This document shows, piece after piece, positions 54,236 to 63,168 of a stretch of DNA of 64,000 nucleotides; position 1 is the stretch's first letter; each line of letters opens with the position of its first letter. Under the pieces are notes generated by a model. It was not told the DNA's origin. It saw nothing but the letters and a program-made list of their open reading frames with translations, and did no database searches. The translations under genes were made by a program, and so were the position numbers. This DNA is from Trinickia dinghuensis. Its GTDB lineage: Bacteria; Pseudomonadota; Gammaproteobacteria; Burkholderiales; Burkholderiaceae. The DNA lies in the NCBI RefSeq assembly GCF_003367175.1, contig NZ_QRGA01000001.1:372001-436000 (forward strand), given 5' to 3'.

Positions 54236-55039
54236 GTGACGAACCCGCTCGATCAAGGCGCCAAACGATATGCGCAGTTCGAGAGCGCGCAATATGTGAA
54301 ATTCGAGGCCGAACGCACGCGGCCGGTCAGGGATCTGCTGGCCGCAGTCCCACCGACACCGATCCGCACGGCAATCGACCTCGGATGCGGGCCGGGAAAT
54401 TCGACGGAGGCGCTGTTGGCGCTGGCACCCGCCGCCGAGATTCGAGGGCTCGACTCATCGGCGGATATGATCGAAGCGGCGCGCAAGCGCCTGCCCACCC
54501 TCCGTTTCGACGTCGCGGACATCACTAAGTGGGAGGAGCCGGCCACGTACGATCTGATTCTTTCCAATGCGACGCTGCAGTGGGTGCCCGCGCACGACAC
54601 ACTATTTCCCAAGATCGTCGGCAAGCTCGCGCATGGCGGCCACCTCGCCGTACAGATGCCGGACAATCTCGACGAGCCCACGCACCGGCTCATGCGCGAA
54701 GTCGCCGCGGCCGGGCCATGGGCCGAGAAGCTAAAGGGCGTGGGGCGGACCGAGCGCTTCGATGCGCGCTATTACTACACGCTCCTATCGCCGCTTTGTT
54801 CGCACGTCGACGTCTGGCGTACGACCTACTATCACCCGCTTGCCGGTGGGGCGGATGCGGTCGTCGAATGGCTCAAGGGCACCGGGCTGAGGCCGTTCCT
54901 CGCAGCGTTGAACGATGGCGAGCGCGACGCGTTCATCGTGCGGTATCGCGATGCCGTGGCGGCTGCCTATCCGGCGCTCGGCAACGGCACGGTCTTGCTG
55001 CCGTTCCCGCGCCTGTTCATCGTGGCGACGCGCAAATGA
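54236..55039 (+). CDS. tam: Trans-aconitate 2-methyltransferase
   Basis: The product is 267 residues with a GTG start at 54236 after AGGAGG. The SAM-binding motif AIDLGCGPGNSTEALL is followed by GLDSSADMIEAARKRLP and DLILSNATLQWVPAHDTLFP. DQGAKRYAQFESAQYVKFEA, then ERTRP, fits the Tam N-terminus (DPxxYLxFxxERxRPAxDLL). It methylates trans-aconitate, an inhibitor of aconitase formed spontaneously. It is cytoplasmic. The divergent LysR may regulate it. Confidence 0.92.
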   Translation: MTNPLDQGAKRYAQFESAQYVKFEAERTRPVRDLLAAVPPTPIRTAIDLGCGPGNSTEALLALAPAAEIRGLDSSADMIEAARKRLPTLRFDVADITKWEEPATYDLILSNATLQWVPAHDTLFPKIVGKLAHGGHLAVQMPDNLDEPTHRLMREVAAAGPWAEKLKGVGRTERFDARYYYTLLSPLCSHVDVWRTTYYHPLAGGADAVVEWLKGTGLRPFLAALNDGERDAFIVRYRDAVAAAYPALGNGTVLLPFPRLFIVATRK

Positions 55040-55075
55040 GGCGATGGCGTGCGCGTTTGGATCGCTCGCACGCCG

Positions 55076-55579
55076 TCAAACGACGTCCGCTTTCAATCGC
55101 GCCATGTGATAGGCGTTGACATATTGGCCGTTTCGGAAGGCATATTTGACGAACTCGCCTTCGATGACGAATCCATGCTTCTTGTAGAGTGCGATCGCGG
55201 GTTCATTATCGACGAACACAGTGAGTTCGAGCCGCATCAAATTGATCCAATTGTCGGCAATCTCGATCGCGCTGCTCAGCAGTTTGTTGCCGATCCCTTG
55301 CCCTTGGCGAACGCCCTTCACCGAGATGGCGATGTCACCCACGTGCCTGCGGCGAAGATTCGTCAGGACGTCGAGCGCGACATTCCCGACGATTTCGCCC
55401 GCGATTTCAGCGACTAACGCATAGCGTGTCGGCGGCATCTCGCTCAACCGCTTCTTCCAATTTTCATGCGAAGGGAACGGCAGCTGCAGCGTATCGGTGT
55501 AGACGTCAGGGTCTTCGTACAGCTGCCTTAGTGATTCGGCGTCCGCTTCGCGGATCCTTCTGATCGTTACGTGATCCAT
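55076..55579 (-). CDS. GNAT-family N-acetyltransferase
   Basis: The product is 167 residues. It has the GNAT order: VTIRRIREADAESLRQLYED, AEIAGEIVGNVALDVL, the acetyl-CoA loop KGVRQGQGIGNKLLSSAIE (Q/RxxGxG/A) and VFVDNEPAIALYKKHGFVIE, then GEFVKYAFRNGQYVNAYHMA. The C-terminal pattern is close to spermidine or protein N-terminal acetyltransferases, but the substrate is not determined. It is convergent with tam, separated by 36 bases. Confidence 0.92.
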   Translation of the reverse strand: MDHVTIRRIREADAESLRQLYEDPDVYTDTLQLPFPSHENWKKRLSEMPPTRYALVAEIAGEIVGNVALDVLTNLRRRHVGDIAISVKGVRQGQGIGNKLLSSAIEIADNWINLMRLELTVFVDNEPAIALYKKHGFVIEGEFVKYAFRNGQYVNAYHMARLKADVV

Positions 55580-55602
55580 TCCGAGGCTACCTTCGTTTAT
55601 TG

Positions 55603-56535
55603 TTAAATATTAGAGATTCGACGGCACACCGACAACACCAACTGCCGGAGCCAACGATGAGCAGGATCGACCTCCAGCCTGGGATGCCACATCTGGGAGA
55701 CCGTGATCCGCTCCGTCGCGACAGGCAGTTCGAAAACGTAGGCTCCGTTTCGCGTCGCGTCTTCGTTTTCTCCTGCTGCCTGATTACCGAAGATCGACGC
55801 GGGCACGAGTGCGATGAGATCCGAAGCTAGAGCCACGCTCAGCGCGGCCGGAAAACTCGGCACCACGGCGGCGATCGTTCGCACGAGTCCCAAAGCGCCC
55901 AGCGCTTCATCGACAGGCCCTTTGGAATTGCCTCGCCTCGAAGCGACGACATGTCCAAACGCGACATATCGTTCAGCCGTTATCCGGCCTACGCTCTGCA
56001 GCGGATGTCCTTCTCGGACAACGCCCACGAAATGATCCCGGAATAGCGCCTGCAGGCGTACCTCGGGGCCCATTTCTCCCAACACCCCGATCTCGAGGTC
56101 GGCGGAACCGTCCCGCAAGTGCAACGCGGTCTTTTCGAGTTTGGGCGCGAAGCGCAAACAAACCTGCGGCGCTGCTGCCGATGCTGCCGCGATCAAGTGC
56201 GAACCGAACGCTTCCACGAAGCCGTCGTTCGCGCGAATCGTAAACGCACGCCGCAACGTCGAAAGATCAAGCTCCGTCGTAGCGGGCCGGAGAACGGCGC
56301 GAGTCTCATCGAGCGCATTGCGCGTGCGTTCGCGAATGGCTTGCGCATGCGGCGTCAATACCATGCTGCGCCCGGCGCGAACCAAGAGCGGATCACCGGT
56401 CGTTTCGCGCAGCCGCGTGAGGGTTCGGCTCATGGCCGACGTACTCAATCCCAGCCGCCGCGCGGCACCGACTACGCTGCCATCCGTAAGCAACGCATCG
56501 AGCGCAACGAGTAGGTTCAAATCGGGATCGGGCAT
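55603..56535 (-). CDS. LysR-family transcriptional regulator
   Basis: The product is 310 residues from the ATG at 56535, chosen because PDPDLNLLVALDALLTDGSV is the usual beginning of this subgroup (NodD/PcpR-like); ATGs at 56550 and 56586 are further upstream. The helix-turn-helix is VGAARRLGLSTSAMSRTLTR. It faces the SDR gene at 56720, its probable target. Two inverted repeats lie between them. It ends 23 bases before the GNAT gene start, on the same strand. Confidence 0.92.
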   Translation of the reverse strand: MPDPDLNLLVALDALLTDGSVVGAARRLGLSTSAMSRTLTRLRETTGDPLLVRAGRSMVLTPHAQAIRERTRNALDETRAVLRPATTELDLSTLRRAFTIRANDGFVEAFGSHLIAAASAAAPQVCLRFAPKLEKTALHLRDGSADLEIGVLGEMGPEVRLQALFRDHFVGVVREGHPLQSVGRITAERYVAFGHVVASRRGNSKGPVDEALGALGLVRTIAAVVPSFPAALSVALASDLIALVPASIFGNQAAGENEDATRNGAYVFELPVATERITVSQMWHPRLEVDPAHRWLRQLVLSVCRRISNI

Positions 56536-56575
56536 GCCCGATCGTAGCATGGGCAATCGAGGCAAGGCGCCCCGT

Positions 56576-56596
56576 GCAACTGACAAGTGTAGTTGC
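56576..56596. promoter_or_regulatory. LysR-type inverted repeat near the regulator start
   Basis: GCAACT (56576-56581) and AGTTGC (56591-56596) flank nine bases. Size and position, 41 bases before the LysR gene, fit a LysR box used for autoregulation and activation of the facing SDR gene. Confidence 0.45.
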
Positions 56597-56662
56597 CGCG
56601 TGTTCCGGTACGCCGGTCTCGCCGCTATATTGCAAGTACCGATTCATGACCGCGTGTGCATG

Positions 56663-56684
56663 TAAAACGTCGATCCACGTTTTA
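56663..56684. promoter_or_regulatory. Perfect 8-bp inverted repeat before the SDR gene
   Basis: TAAAACGT (56663-56670) and ACGTTTTA (56677-56684) flank CGATCC. It ends 35 bases before the SDR ATG, so it would overlap the core promoter or leader. It may be a second regulator site. Confidence 0.45.
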
Positions 56685-56719
56685 TTGCGCGCCGCAGTCT
56701 CAAGTTTAGGGCGCTAGCC

Positions 56720-57424
56720 ATGCAAAACACATCTCAGCAAAAAACCATCCTTCTGATCGGCGCATCCCGCGGTCTCGGATTCGCCATGGCGGAGGAATAC
56801 CTCGCGCGCGGCTGGCACATCATCGCAACCGGCCGGGAGAACTCCACGGAGCGACTGCTTCGACTGTCGGAAAAGAGTAAGGGGGCGCTGGAAGTCGAGA
56901 CGGTCGACATCACCGTTCCGAAACAGGTTGCCGTCTTGCGCCGCCGGCTCGACGACCGACGATTGGATGTCCTGCTAGTGAACGCCGGCGTCAAGAACGA
57001 CGATCGCGAAACGATCGCCGATGTCTCAACCGAGGAATTCGTCCGCGTGATGGTGACGAACTCGCTAAGCCCGATGCGGGTGATCGAGACGTTTCAAGAT
57101 CGGGTTCGGCCGAGCGGAACGATTGCAGTGATGTCGTCGGGCCAAGGTAGCGTCACGAACAACGTCAACGGCAACTATGAGGTGTATCGCGGCAGCAAGG
57201 CCGCGCTAAATATGTTCATGCGCAGCTTCGCCGCGCGGCACGCCGACGATCCTAGAACGCTCCTGCTGCTAGCGCCGGGCTGGGTACGGACGGATATGGG
57301 CGGGCCCGAAGCGCGGCTCAGCATCGAAGAAAGTATCCCCAATCTGGTGAATACGATCGGCGCGCACGAAGGACGGGCGGGGCTACACTACCTCGATTAC
57401 CTCGGGAGGGTCGTACCGTGGTGA
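56720..57424 (+). CDS. Short-chain dehydrogenase/reductase
   Basis: The product is 234 residues. The nucleotide loop is TILLIGASRGLGFAMAEEYL, with Arg in ATGREN suggesting NADP. LLVNAGVKNDD replaces the usual NNAG, the active Ser is in AVMSSGQGS, and the Tyr/Lys pair in YEVYRGSKAALNMF. It belongs to the small SDR group near CsgA-type proteins. The substrate is unknown. It faces a LysR gene that probably controls it. GGGCGC lies before the ATG without a clean ribosome site. Confidence 0.92.
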   Translation: MQNTSQQKTILLIGASRGLGFAMAEEYLARGWHIIATGRENSTERLLRLSEKSKGALEVETVDITVPKQVAVLRRRLDDRRLDVLLVNAGVKNDDRETIADVSTEEFVRVMVTNSLSPMRVIETFQDRVRPSGTIAVMSSGQGSVTNNVNGNYEVYRGSKAALNMFMRSFAARHADDPRTLLLLAPGWVRTDMGGPEARLSIEESIPNLVNTIGAHEGRAGLHYLDYLGRVVPW

Positions 57425-57496
57425 CCTGCGGGACGCACCGGAATTCCGTCACCTCAGTCAGGGACGCACTGCTTCGCGCGGGCGAGACCACGGAAA

Positions 57497-58396
57497 TCAA
57501 AGCACACTCTGCTGTAACGATTGGCGATGCTCCAACACCTTGACGATCAAAGACTCAGTGGCGAGCTTTGCGCCTAAGACCGTCTGGATCTGCCGCAAGT
57601 CGACGATTAGAACGTCGCCCTTCCCGAACCGTTTTCCCGAGTCTATCTCGTCAAGAAACTCCTTATCTTCGATGGAAGCGTGGTAGGTCAACGCACCATC
57701 GTTTACACGCCATTTGTTGCCGTCCTTGAAGGTTAGGGACTCAATCAGCAGCATCCTTCTAGACGTCGAGTCGGACACGATCTCCGCAGCCGAATGCAAC
57801 AGCTCAGCGCCAAAGGAAGCGACCTCGTCCTTGTGGATGTCGAGCACCGCCCGATCGTTCATGACGATACCGAAATCGGTTATCCCCTCGCGCTCCAGCG
57901 GCGACATCACCTTCTCCAGACTACGCCGGACGGCGATGCTTCTGTATAGCCTCATGATCCTGTCGCTCACCTCCACGCATTCGGACTCCGTAATCCAGAC
58001 TGCGGCAACGTCGCCCTTCTCCTCGACCCTTACGGGCCGTCGCCCCTTTAGTATTCGCAAAATGCCGATCAGCCCACCGCCGGTGAAGCCGACCAACGTC
58101 ACGATCGTGTACGCGTTGGATATGGCGGTTGCACCGTTCCCGGAGAAGATTTCCTTGATCTGACTGAGCAGCTGCTGGCTGACTGACAGGTCAATCCCGA
58201 AGGACCCAGCCTTGAACTTCGTGCTGACCTCTACGCGGAGTTCCGTGCCAACCCCGTTGACCTCCTTATTCGCAGCAGTTAAAAGGTCAGCGAACGCAAC
58301 AAGTGCAGGCGCTAGATCGCGCACATCCATACGATGGTCTGACAGGGCCGGTCCGTCGTAGAAGACCTGAAATCGCTCGTGGTTGCTCATTTCCAT
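57497..58396 (-). CDS. Unknown protein with one glycine-rich membrane segment
   Basis: The product is 299 residues from the ATG at 58396 (58390 is also possible). An N-terminal soluble part (FQVFYDGPALSDHRMDVRDL, then APALVAFADLL) is followed by a membrane-like helix at ~90-115 (TIVTLVGFTGGGLIGILRIL) and a long soluble C-terminal part with DFGIVMNDRAVLDIHKDEVA and DVLIVDLRQIQTV. I have the impression of a widespread family in accessory regions, with no known function. Base composition is lower in GC than its neighbours, and the gene stands alone, so horizontal transfer is likely. No mobility gene is nearby. Confidence 0.8.
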   Translation of the reverse strand: MEMSNHERFQVFYDGPALSDHRMDVRDLAPALVAFADLLTAANKEVNGVGTELRVEVSTKFKAGSFGIDLSVSQQLLSQIKEIFSGNGATAISNAYTIVTLVGFTGGGLIGILRILKGRRPVRVEEKGDVAAVWITESECVEVSDRIMRLYRSIAVRRSLEKVMSPLEREGITDFGIVMNDRAVLDIHKDEVASFGAELLHSAAEIVSDSTSRRMLLIESLTFKDGNKWRVNDGALTYHASIEDKEFLDEIDSGKRFGKGDVLIVDLRQIQTVLGAKLATESLIVKVLEHRQSLQQSVL

Positions 58397-58790
58397 TTTC
58401 GACGCGTAAAAAAGAATGCAAAGGCGCATCGAACGGCCGGACAGCCAACCGCACGACGGCAAGAAGCCGCACAGCAACGCCAGCGGCAAAGTGCGGCAGC
58501 GTACAGCGCCAGCGAGCTACCGCGGCACAAAGCACTCTCTTTTCAGACCGAATGAGCCCCCGCTCAACGCACAGCTGCCAGCGCCTCCATCACCCGCAAC
58601 TCCGTTTCCCCCACAGCAGGGCGCGCCGACACGCGCGATCGCCGGTCCGTCGCCCTCGGATGAAAGTTTAGGTAAGGCGTCGTAAACCGGTTCGACATTC
58701 AAATTGAGCGCCGTAGGCCGTAATGTCGCATGTGCCTCGACCATCCGGGTCGAGATGCGCAGCTTACCGCCACACTTACGGAGACCATTC
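58397..58790. other. Intergenic region upstream of the Ser-rich protein
   Basis: No gene or strong hairpin is seen. Several short frames cross it but none has a ribosome site or plausible protein. It separates the low-GC unknown gene from the rightward Ser-rich gene and must contain both promoters. Confidence 0.5.
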
Positions 58791-59648
58791 ATGTCAATTT
58801 CCGCGTTGACCGATACGAGCGCCAGCGCTCAAATTTGGCAAACGCTCAAGGCGAAGCGCCACGAATCGCAAGCGAATTCGAGCGACTCGGCCTCGAGCGA
58901 CAGCGCAAGCACGAACCCGCTGGCGGCCGCCATCGCGGCGGCACTGGCTCAAATCGGGCTGACCACGTCGAGCGGTGCGACCTCGGCCTCGACTTCGAGC
59001 TCGGCCTCGACCTCATCGTCGACGAGTACCGATGCGTGCTCGGGTTCGACGGCATCGGCGACCGATACCTCGGGCAGCACGTCGTCGAGCTCGATCAGCA
59101 GTGCGCTCCAGCAATTCCTCGGCGACCTGTTCTCGGCCGCGTCGCAGCAAGGCAGCGGCACGGCAGACGCATCGACCACGGCCAGCACTTCAGGCTCCAC
59201 GTCGTCTACCTCGTCTACCTCGTCGACCGATTCGGCATCGACGAGCGCTTCATCGACGGACTCGTCGGCGACCACCGCCGCAATGCAACCGCCCCCGCCG
59301 CCTCCGCCCCAAGGGCAGGGCTACGGCAACGACCTTGCGTCCGCACTCGAGAGCCTTGCGCAGTCGCTGACGTCGAGCTCGAGTTCAAGCTCGAGCAGCA
59401 CGTCGACGGACTCCACGGCAAGCGCTTCGACCACGACCGATTCGACGAGCACCAGCACCGGTACGTCGTCGACCGCGAGTACGTTGGAGAGCGACTTCCA
59501 GAATCTGCTGTCGGCATTCGGCACGTCGAGCAGCGGCAGTTCGAGCGATTCGACGGCAACGCTACAGCAGTTTCTGACAGCGCTCGCCAGCAACCTTCAA
59601 AGCGGCGGCGGTTCATCGAGCGGGGTCTTCGTCAGCACGTCCGCCTGA
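58791..59648 (+). CDS. Ser/Thr-rich low-complexity protein with repeated short helices
   Basis: The product is 285 residues; GGAG lies 8 bases before the ATG at 58791. More than half of it is Ser, Thr and Ala in runs. Embedded are five short amphipathic helices of like pattern: LAAAIAAALAQIGL, ALQQFLGDLFSAAS, LASALESLAQSL, LESDFQNLLSAFG and LQQFLTALASNLQS. A seven-proline block precedes GQGYGNDL. There is no signal peptide, so it is cytoplasmic or exported by another route. No known function. It is followed by a two-component system on the same strand, 131 bases away, perhaps a functional neighbour. Confidence 0.78.
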   Translation: MSISALTDTSASAQIWQTLKAKRHESQANSSDSASSDSASTNPLAAAIAAALAQIGLTTSSGATSASTSSSASTSSSTSTDACSGSTASATDTSGSTSSSSISSALQQFLGDLFSAASQQGSGTADASTTASTSGSTSSTSSTSSTDSASTSASSTDSSATTAAMQPPPPPPPQGQGYGNDLASALESLAQSLTSSSSSSSSSTSTDSTASASTTTDSTSTSTGTSSTASTLESDFQNLLSAFGTSSSGSSSDSTATLQQFLTALASNLQSGGGSSSGVFVSTSA

Positions 59649-59779
59649 TGAACGGTAAGGAAAGGTAAGGCAAAGCAACACAACCGGCCGGCACGAGTAC
59701 AGCGTGCCGTGCTAGGCTTCTGCGGCGACGCGGGCATGTGCCCCCGCCGCCGCAGCGTTTTCGCGATTCGATCCATGCG

Positions 59780-60568
59780 ATGATCGCGGATTCGCACGCC
59801 ACCGAGGCCTCGCGCCCGCCGGCACCATCCGTCCCCATGCCCGACATGAAGCCCCAGGTTCTGATAGTCGACGACGACCCGGTCGTCCGCGATCTGCTGT
59901 CGCGTTTCCTCCAATCGAACGGACTCGATACGTCCGTCCTGCACGACGGCACGCATCTACGGCGGCGCCTCGAACTCGAACGCCCGTCGGTGATCGTGCT
60001 CGACATCATGATGCCGAACACCGACGGCCTGACCGCGCTTGCGGCACTGCGCGCGGCCGGCGACGACATCCCCGTGATCTTCGTCAGCGCCCGCGGCTCG
60101 ATCCCCGAACGCATTGCCGGTCTCAAGCTCGGTGCGGACGACTATTTGCCGAAGCCGTTCGATCCGGACGAACTCCTTGCGCGAATCGAAGCGGTTCTTC
60201 GCCGGCGTGGGCCCGCGTTGGCGAGCGCACCCGATACGCGCGCGCAATTGCGCTTCGGCCCGTTCGCCCTCGACTTCGGCGCGCGGGTGCTGTTTCGTGA
60301 CGGCGAGGCGCTGCCGCTTCGCAACAGCGAATTCGGACTCCTGAAGATTTTCGCGAATCATCCGTACAAAGTGCTGTCGCGCGTACGGATGCACGACCTG
60401 ATGCATCGCGACGAGGTCGCATTCCACGATCGCAGTCTCGACGTGCCGATCTGGCGGCTGCGCCGCACGATCGAGATCGATCCCTCGCGCCCCCGTTACA
60501 TTCAAACCGTGCGCGGCAAAGGGTACGTATTCGTGCCCGACGCCGAAGAGCCCGCGGTCCGCGAATAA
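59780..60568 (+). CDS. OmpR-family response regulator
   Basis: The product is 262 residues if the ATG at 59780 is used; ATGs at 59837 and 59846, nearer the domain, are possible and none has a clear ribosome site. The receiver (from QVLIVDDDPVVRDLLSRFLQ) has phospho-acceptor Asp 75 in VLDIMMPNTDG, and Lys in DYLPKPFDPDELLARI. The C-terminal winged helix (LRNSEFGLLKIFANHPYKVL, YIQTVRGKGYVFVPD) binds DNA. It is paired with the sensor kinase 17 bases downstream. The arrangement is like OmpR/EnvZ but the receiver is not close enough to name it. Confidence 0.94.
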   Translation: MIADSHATEASRPPAPSVPMPDMKPQVLIVDDDPVVRDLLSRFLQSNGLDTSVLHDGTHLRRRLELERPSVIVLDIMMPNTDGLTALAALRAAGDDIPVIFVSARGSIPERIAGLKLGADDYLPKPFDPDELLARIEAVLRRRGPALASAPDTRAQLRFGPFALDFGARVLFRDGEALPLRNSEFGLLKIFANHPYKVLSRVRMHDLMHRDEVAFHDRSLDVPIWRLRRTIEIDPSRPRYIQTVRGKGYVFVPDAEEPAVRE

Positions 60569-60585
60569 CCGAGGACAGAGCATCG

Positions 60586-61992
60586 ATGCGCAACCCGCTG
60601 AATACGCTGTTCGGCAGAATGGCGTTGCTGTCGACCGTCGTTCTGCTCGTGATCCAATCGAGCTGGTTCATCCTGTTCGCGATTCGCGAGCCGCGGCACC
60701 AGGCGGACGGGTTCGCTCGCGGCATCCTGCTCGCGCTACAGGCGGCGAACAGCCGCGAAACGAATCTCCCCGCACTGCCGCCGGGGCCGGCGACGCGCCC
60801 GTTGCCTTTCGACGAGATGCCGCCGAACGCTCGTTTTCACGGGCCGCCCGGGCCACCGGGGCCGCCGCTCATGGACGATGGCAACGGCATCAGCGCACCG
60901 CCTCCACCGCCGGGGCCGCCCATACGCATCGTACCGTGGAACAAAATGCCCTCGGCGACTCATCTACGCGAGCCGACCGAGCCGCCGCTCGTCCACACGA
61001 TCGCCTTCCTTCGCGACCATTTGCCGACGGGCAGCACGATCATGGTCGACGACGATCATCCGCGGCATCTCTGGGTGCGCTCGCCCGTCGCGGCGGATTG
61101 GACAGTCGTGCCGATCGACATGCCTCCGCCGCCGCACTTCCTCCTGGCGACCGGCTCGATCCTCTTCGCCGCCATCGTTCTTTCGGTACTCGTCGCGTGG
61201 CAGATGCAGCGCCCCTTGTCGCGCGTTGCACTGGCTGCCCGGACGTTCGGCTCGGGCGGACGGCCCGGGCCGGTCGGCGAGCGCGGGCCGCGCGAGTTGC
61301 GCGAACTGATCAGCGCATTCAACGACATGATGCGCCGGCTCAGCGAAGCGGACGACGACCAAGCCGTCATGCTCGCCGGCGTCGCGCATGACTTGAAGGC
61401 ACCGATCACGCGCCTGAAGCTGCGCGCGAGCTTGCTCGCCGACGCGCATGATCGCGCCGGCTTGTTGCACGACGTCGATTCGCTGTCGAACATCGTCGAG
61501 CAGTTTCTCGAGTTTGCCGGGCAGTCCATCGACGAAGGCTCGCCGGTCGAGACCGACGCGTTCCTGCGCACGCAATTTACGGCGGCGGATGCGGCCGACC
61601 CCGCGGATGACGGCGAAGGCCCGCTGTTCGAACTCGATCTGCAGGCAGGCCCCGCATTCATGCTGCCTCGCGTGCTGCTCGATCGTCTCGTCACGAATCT
61701 CGTCGAAAATGCGCTCGAGCATGGTGCGGCGCCGGTCCGCATCGGCACGGCGCGCAAGGACGGCGATTGGCTTCTGACCGTACGCGATCATGGCCCCGGC
61801 ATCCCCGAAGGTCGAATTGCAGCGGCCATGAAGCCGTTCGTACGGCTCGATGCCGCGCGCGGAGGCGAAGGGCATTGCGGACTGGGGCTTGCGATCGTGT
61901 CGAGGCTCGTGCGCGATCGCGGCGGCCGCTGCGAAGTGAGCAATCATCCGGAGGGGGGACTCCAGGTTAGCGTCGCGCTGCCGATGCAATAG
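60586..61992 (+). CDS. Sensor histidine kinase with proline-rich periplasmic domain
   Basis: The product is 468 residues. Two spans (~12-32 and ~185-205) flank a periplasmic domain that is exceptionally proline-rich: PPGPPGPP at ~86-93 and PPPPPGPP about 15 residues later. A HAMP domain (RPLSRVALAARTFGSG) leads to the H-box VAHDLKAPITRLKLR with His 268. The ATPase boxes follow: NLVENALEHG, DHGPGIPEG and GLGLAIVSRLV. It phosphorylates the response regulator encoded just before it. The ligand is unknown. The HATPase lacks no key residue. The proline blocks may bind a partner rather than a small molecule. Confidence 0.94.
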   Translation: MRNPLNTLFGRMALLSTVVLLVIQSSWFILFAIREPRHQADGFARGILLALQAANSRETNLPALPPGPATRPLPFDEMPPNARFHGPPGPPGPPLMDDGNGISAPPPPPGPPIRIVPWNKMPSATHLREPTEPPLVHTIAFLRDHLPTGSTIMVDDDHPRHLWVRSPVAADWTVVPIDMPPPPHFLLATGSILFAAIVLSVLVAWQMQRPLSRVALAARTFGSGGRPGPVGERGPRELRELISAFNDMMRRLSEADDDQAVMLAGVAHDLKAPITRLKLRASLLADAHDRAGLLHDVDSLSNIVEQFLEFAGQSIDEGSPVETDAFLRTQFTAADAADPADDGEGPLFELDLQAGPAFMLPRVLLDRLVTNLVENALEHGAAPVRIGTARKDGDWLLTVRDHGPGIPEGRIAAAMKPFVRLDAARGGEGHCGLGLAIVSRLVRDRGGRCEVSNHPEGGLQVSVALPMQ

Positions 61993-62219
61993 CGACGACA
62001 TCGCTGGTCGCAGTCGCATGCCGATAGACGCAGCACCGCAGCCAGCCATCGTCCTGGCCTGCGGAACGACAGGCCGGCAGCCAGCCGCCCTCCGTCACTG
62101 CGCGCGTCCCATAACAAGAAGTCATGCGAGCGTGAAAATAAGTGCATTGACGGTTCGAAGCGGCGTCACCGACACTCGATCGAACGCCCTTCTCCCGGCC
62201 CCCAACACCTTTTCCCCGC

Positions 62220-63161
62220 TTGGATCGTCCCTTGAAACGGATCTATACCGCCTTCGTGCTTCTCGGTGTCTTCTGGGGATCGAATTTCATCTACATGAAA
62301 TGGGCGTCGTCGCTCATCAGCCCGGCGCAGATATCGCTTCTACGAGTCTTTTTCGGCTTCGCGCCGTTGGCGGCGCTCGCGTGGCATAAGCGCGCGATCA
62401 AGCTGCACCAAGTGCGTCATCTGCACCACTTCGCGCTGATGGCGGCACTCGCGACGGCCTTCTCCTACTTCGCCATGGCAAAGGGCACAGCGCTGCTTCC
62501 GTCCAGTATCGCCGGCGTGCTGGGCGCATCGCCGCCTTTGTTCACCGCGATTGCATCGGGCCTTCTTCTGCGTGAAGAGAAAATGAACCGGCTGATGGTG
62601 TACAGCGTCGCGCTGGGCATGGCCGGCATCGCACTCATTAGCCGCCCTTGGGCAAGCATGAGCGCCGGCGACGCAATCAATTTGACGGGCGTTGCATGGA
62701 TCCTGTCCGGAACGATCGTCTTCGGGCTGTCGTACATCTACGTTCGACGCTTCATTGCCCCGCTCAACATCGCGCCGTTGGCGATCGTGACATGGCAGAA
62801 CGGCTTGGCGTTTCTGATGCTGCTCGCCGTGACCGACCTCAGTGGAATCGGGCAGATACTGCAGAGTTTGCACGCTGCCGTGGGCCTCGCGGTCGGCCTC
62901 GGATTGCTCGGTACCGGCGCGTCGTTCATCCTTTACTACTTCCTCTTGCAAGAGCTGGGCGCCGTGGCCGCCGCCGGGGCGATTTACATCACACCAATCG
63001 TCGCGCTTTCGATCGGCTGGGCCGTGGGCGAGCACGTCGGCCCGCTGGAGCTATTCGCCGTCGCCCTCATCTTCGGCAGCATTGCCATGCTGGAAGTGGG
63101 CCGCCAACGCATCGGCCGAAGCGAAGCCGCGCCGATTCGCGGCGCGGTCAGTTGTGACTGA
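62220..63161 (+). CDS. EamA/DMT-family transporter
   Basis: The product is 313 residues with about ten spans in two EamA repeats. Marks are FVLLGVFWGSNFIYMKWASS, SIAGVLGASPPLFTAIASGL, LLREE and the second repeat ending GAIYITPIVALSIGWAVGEH. The start codon is TTG (62220, or 62232 further in); the region before it has no clear ribosome site. DMT proteins export or import small metabolites. The substrate is unknown. Convergent with the MerR gene; the two stops are 7 bases apart. Confidence 0.92.
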   Translation: MDRPLKRIYTAFVLLGVFWGSNFIYMKWASSLISPAQISLLRVFFGFAPLAALAWHKRAIKLHQVRHLHHFALMAALATAFSYFAMAKGTALLPSSIAGVLGASPPLFTAIASGLLLREEKMNRLMVYSVALGMAGIALISRPWASMSAGDAINLTGVAWILSGTIVFGLSYIYVRRFIAPLNIAPLAIVTWQNGLAFLMLLAVTDLSGIGQILQSLHAAVGLAVGLGLLGTGASFILYYFLLQELGAVAAAGAIYITPIVALSIGWAVGEHVGPLELFAVALIFGSIAMLEVGRQRIGRSEAAPIRGAVSCD

Positions 63162-63168
63162 CTGACGG

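Noticed and set aside
59690-59708. Terminator after the Ser-rich gene
   Set aside because: A GGCACG/CGTGCC hairpin exists but has no T-run; it could be chance in GC-rich DNA.
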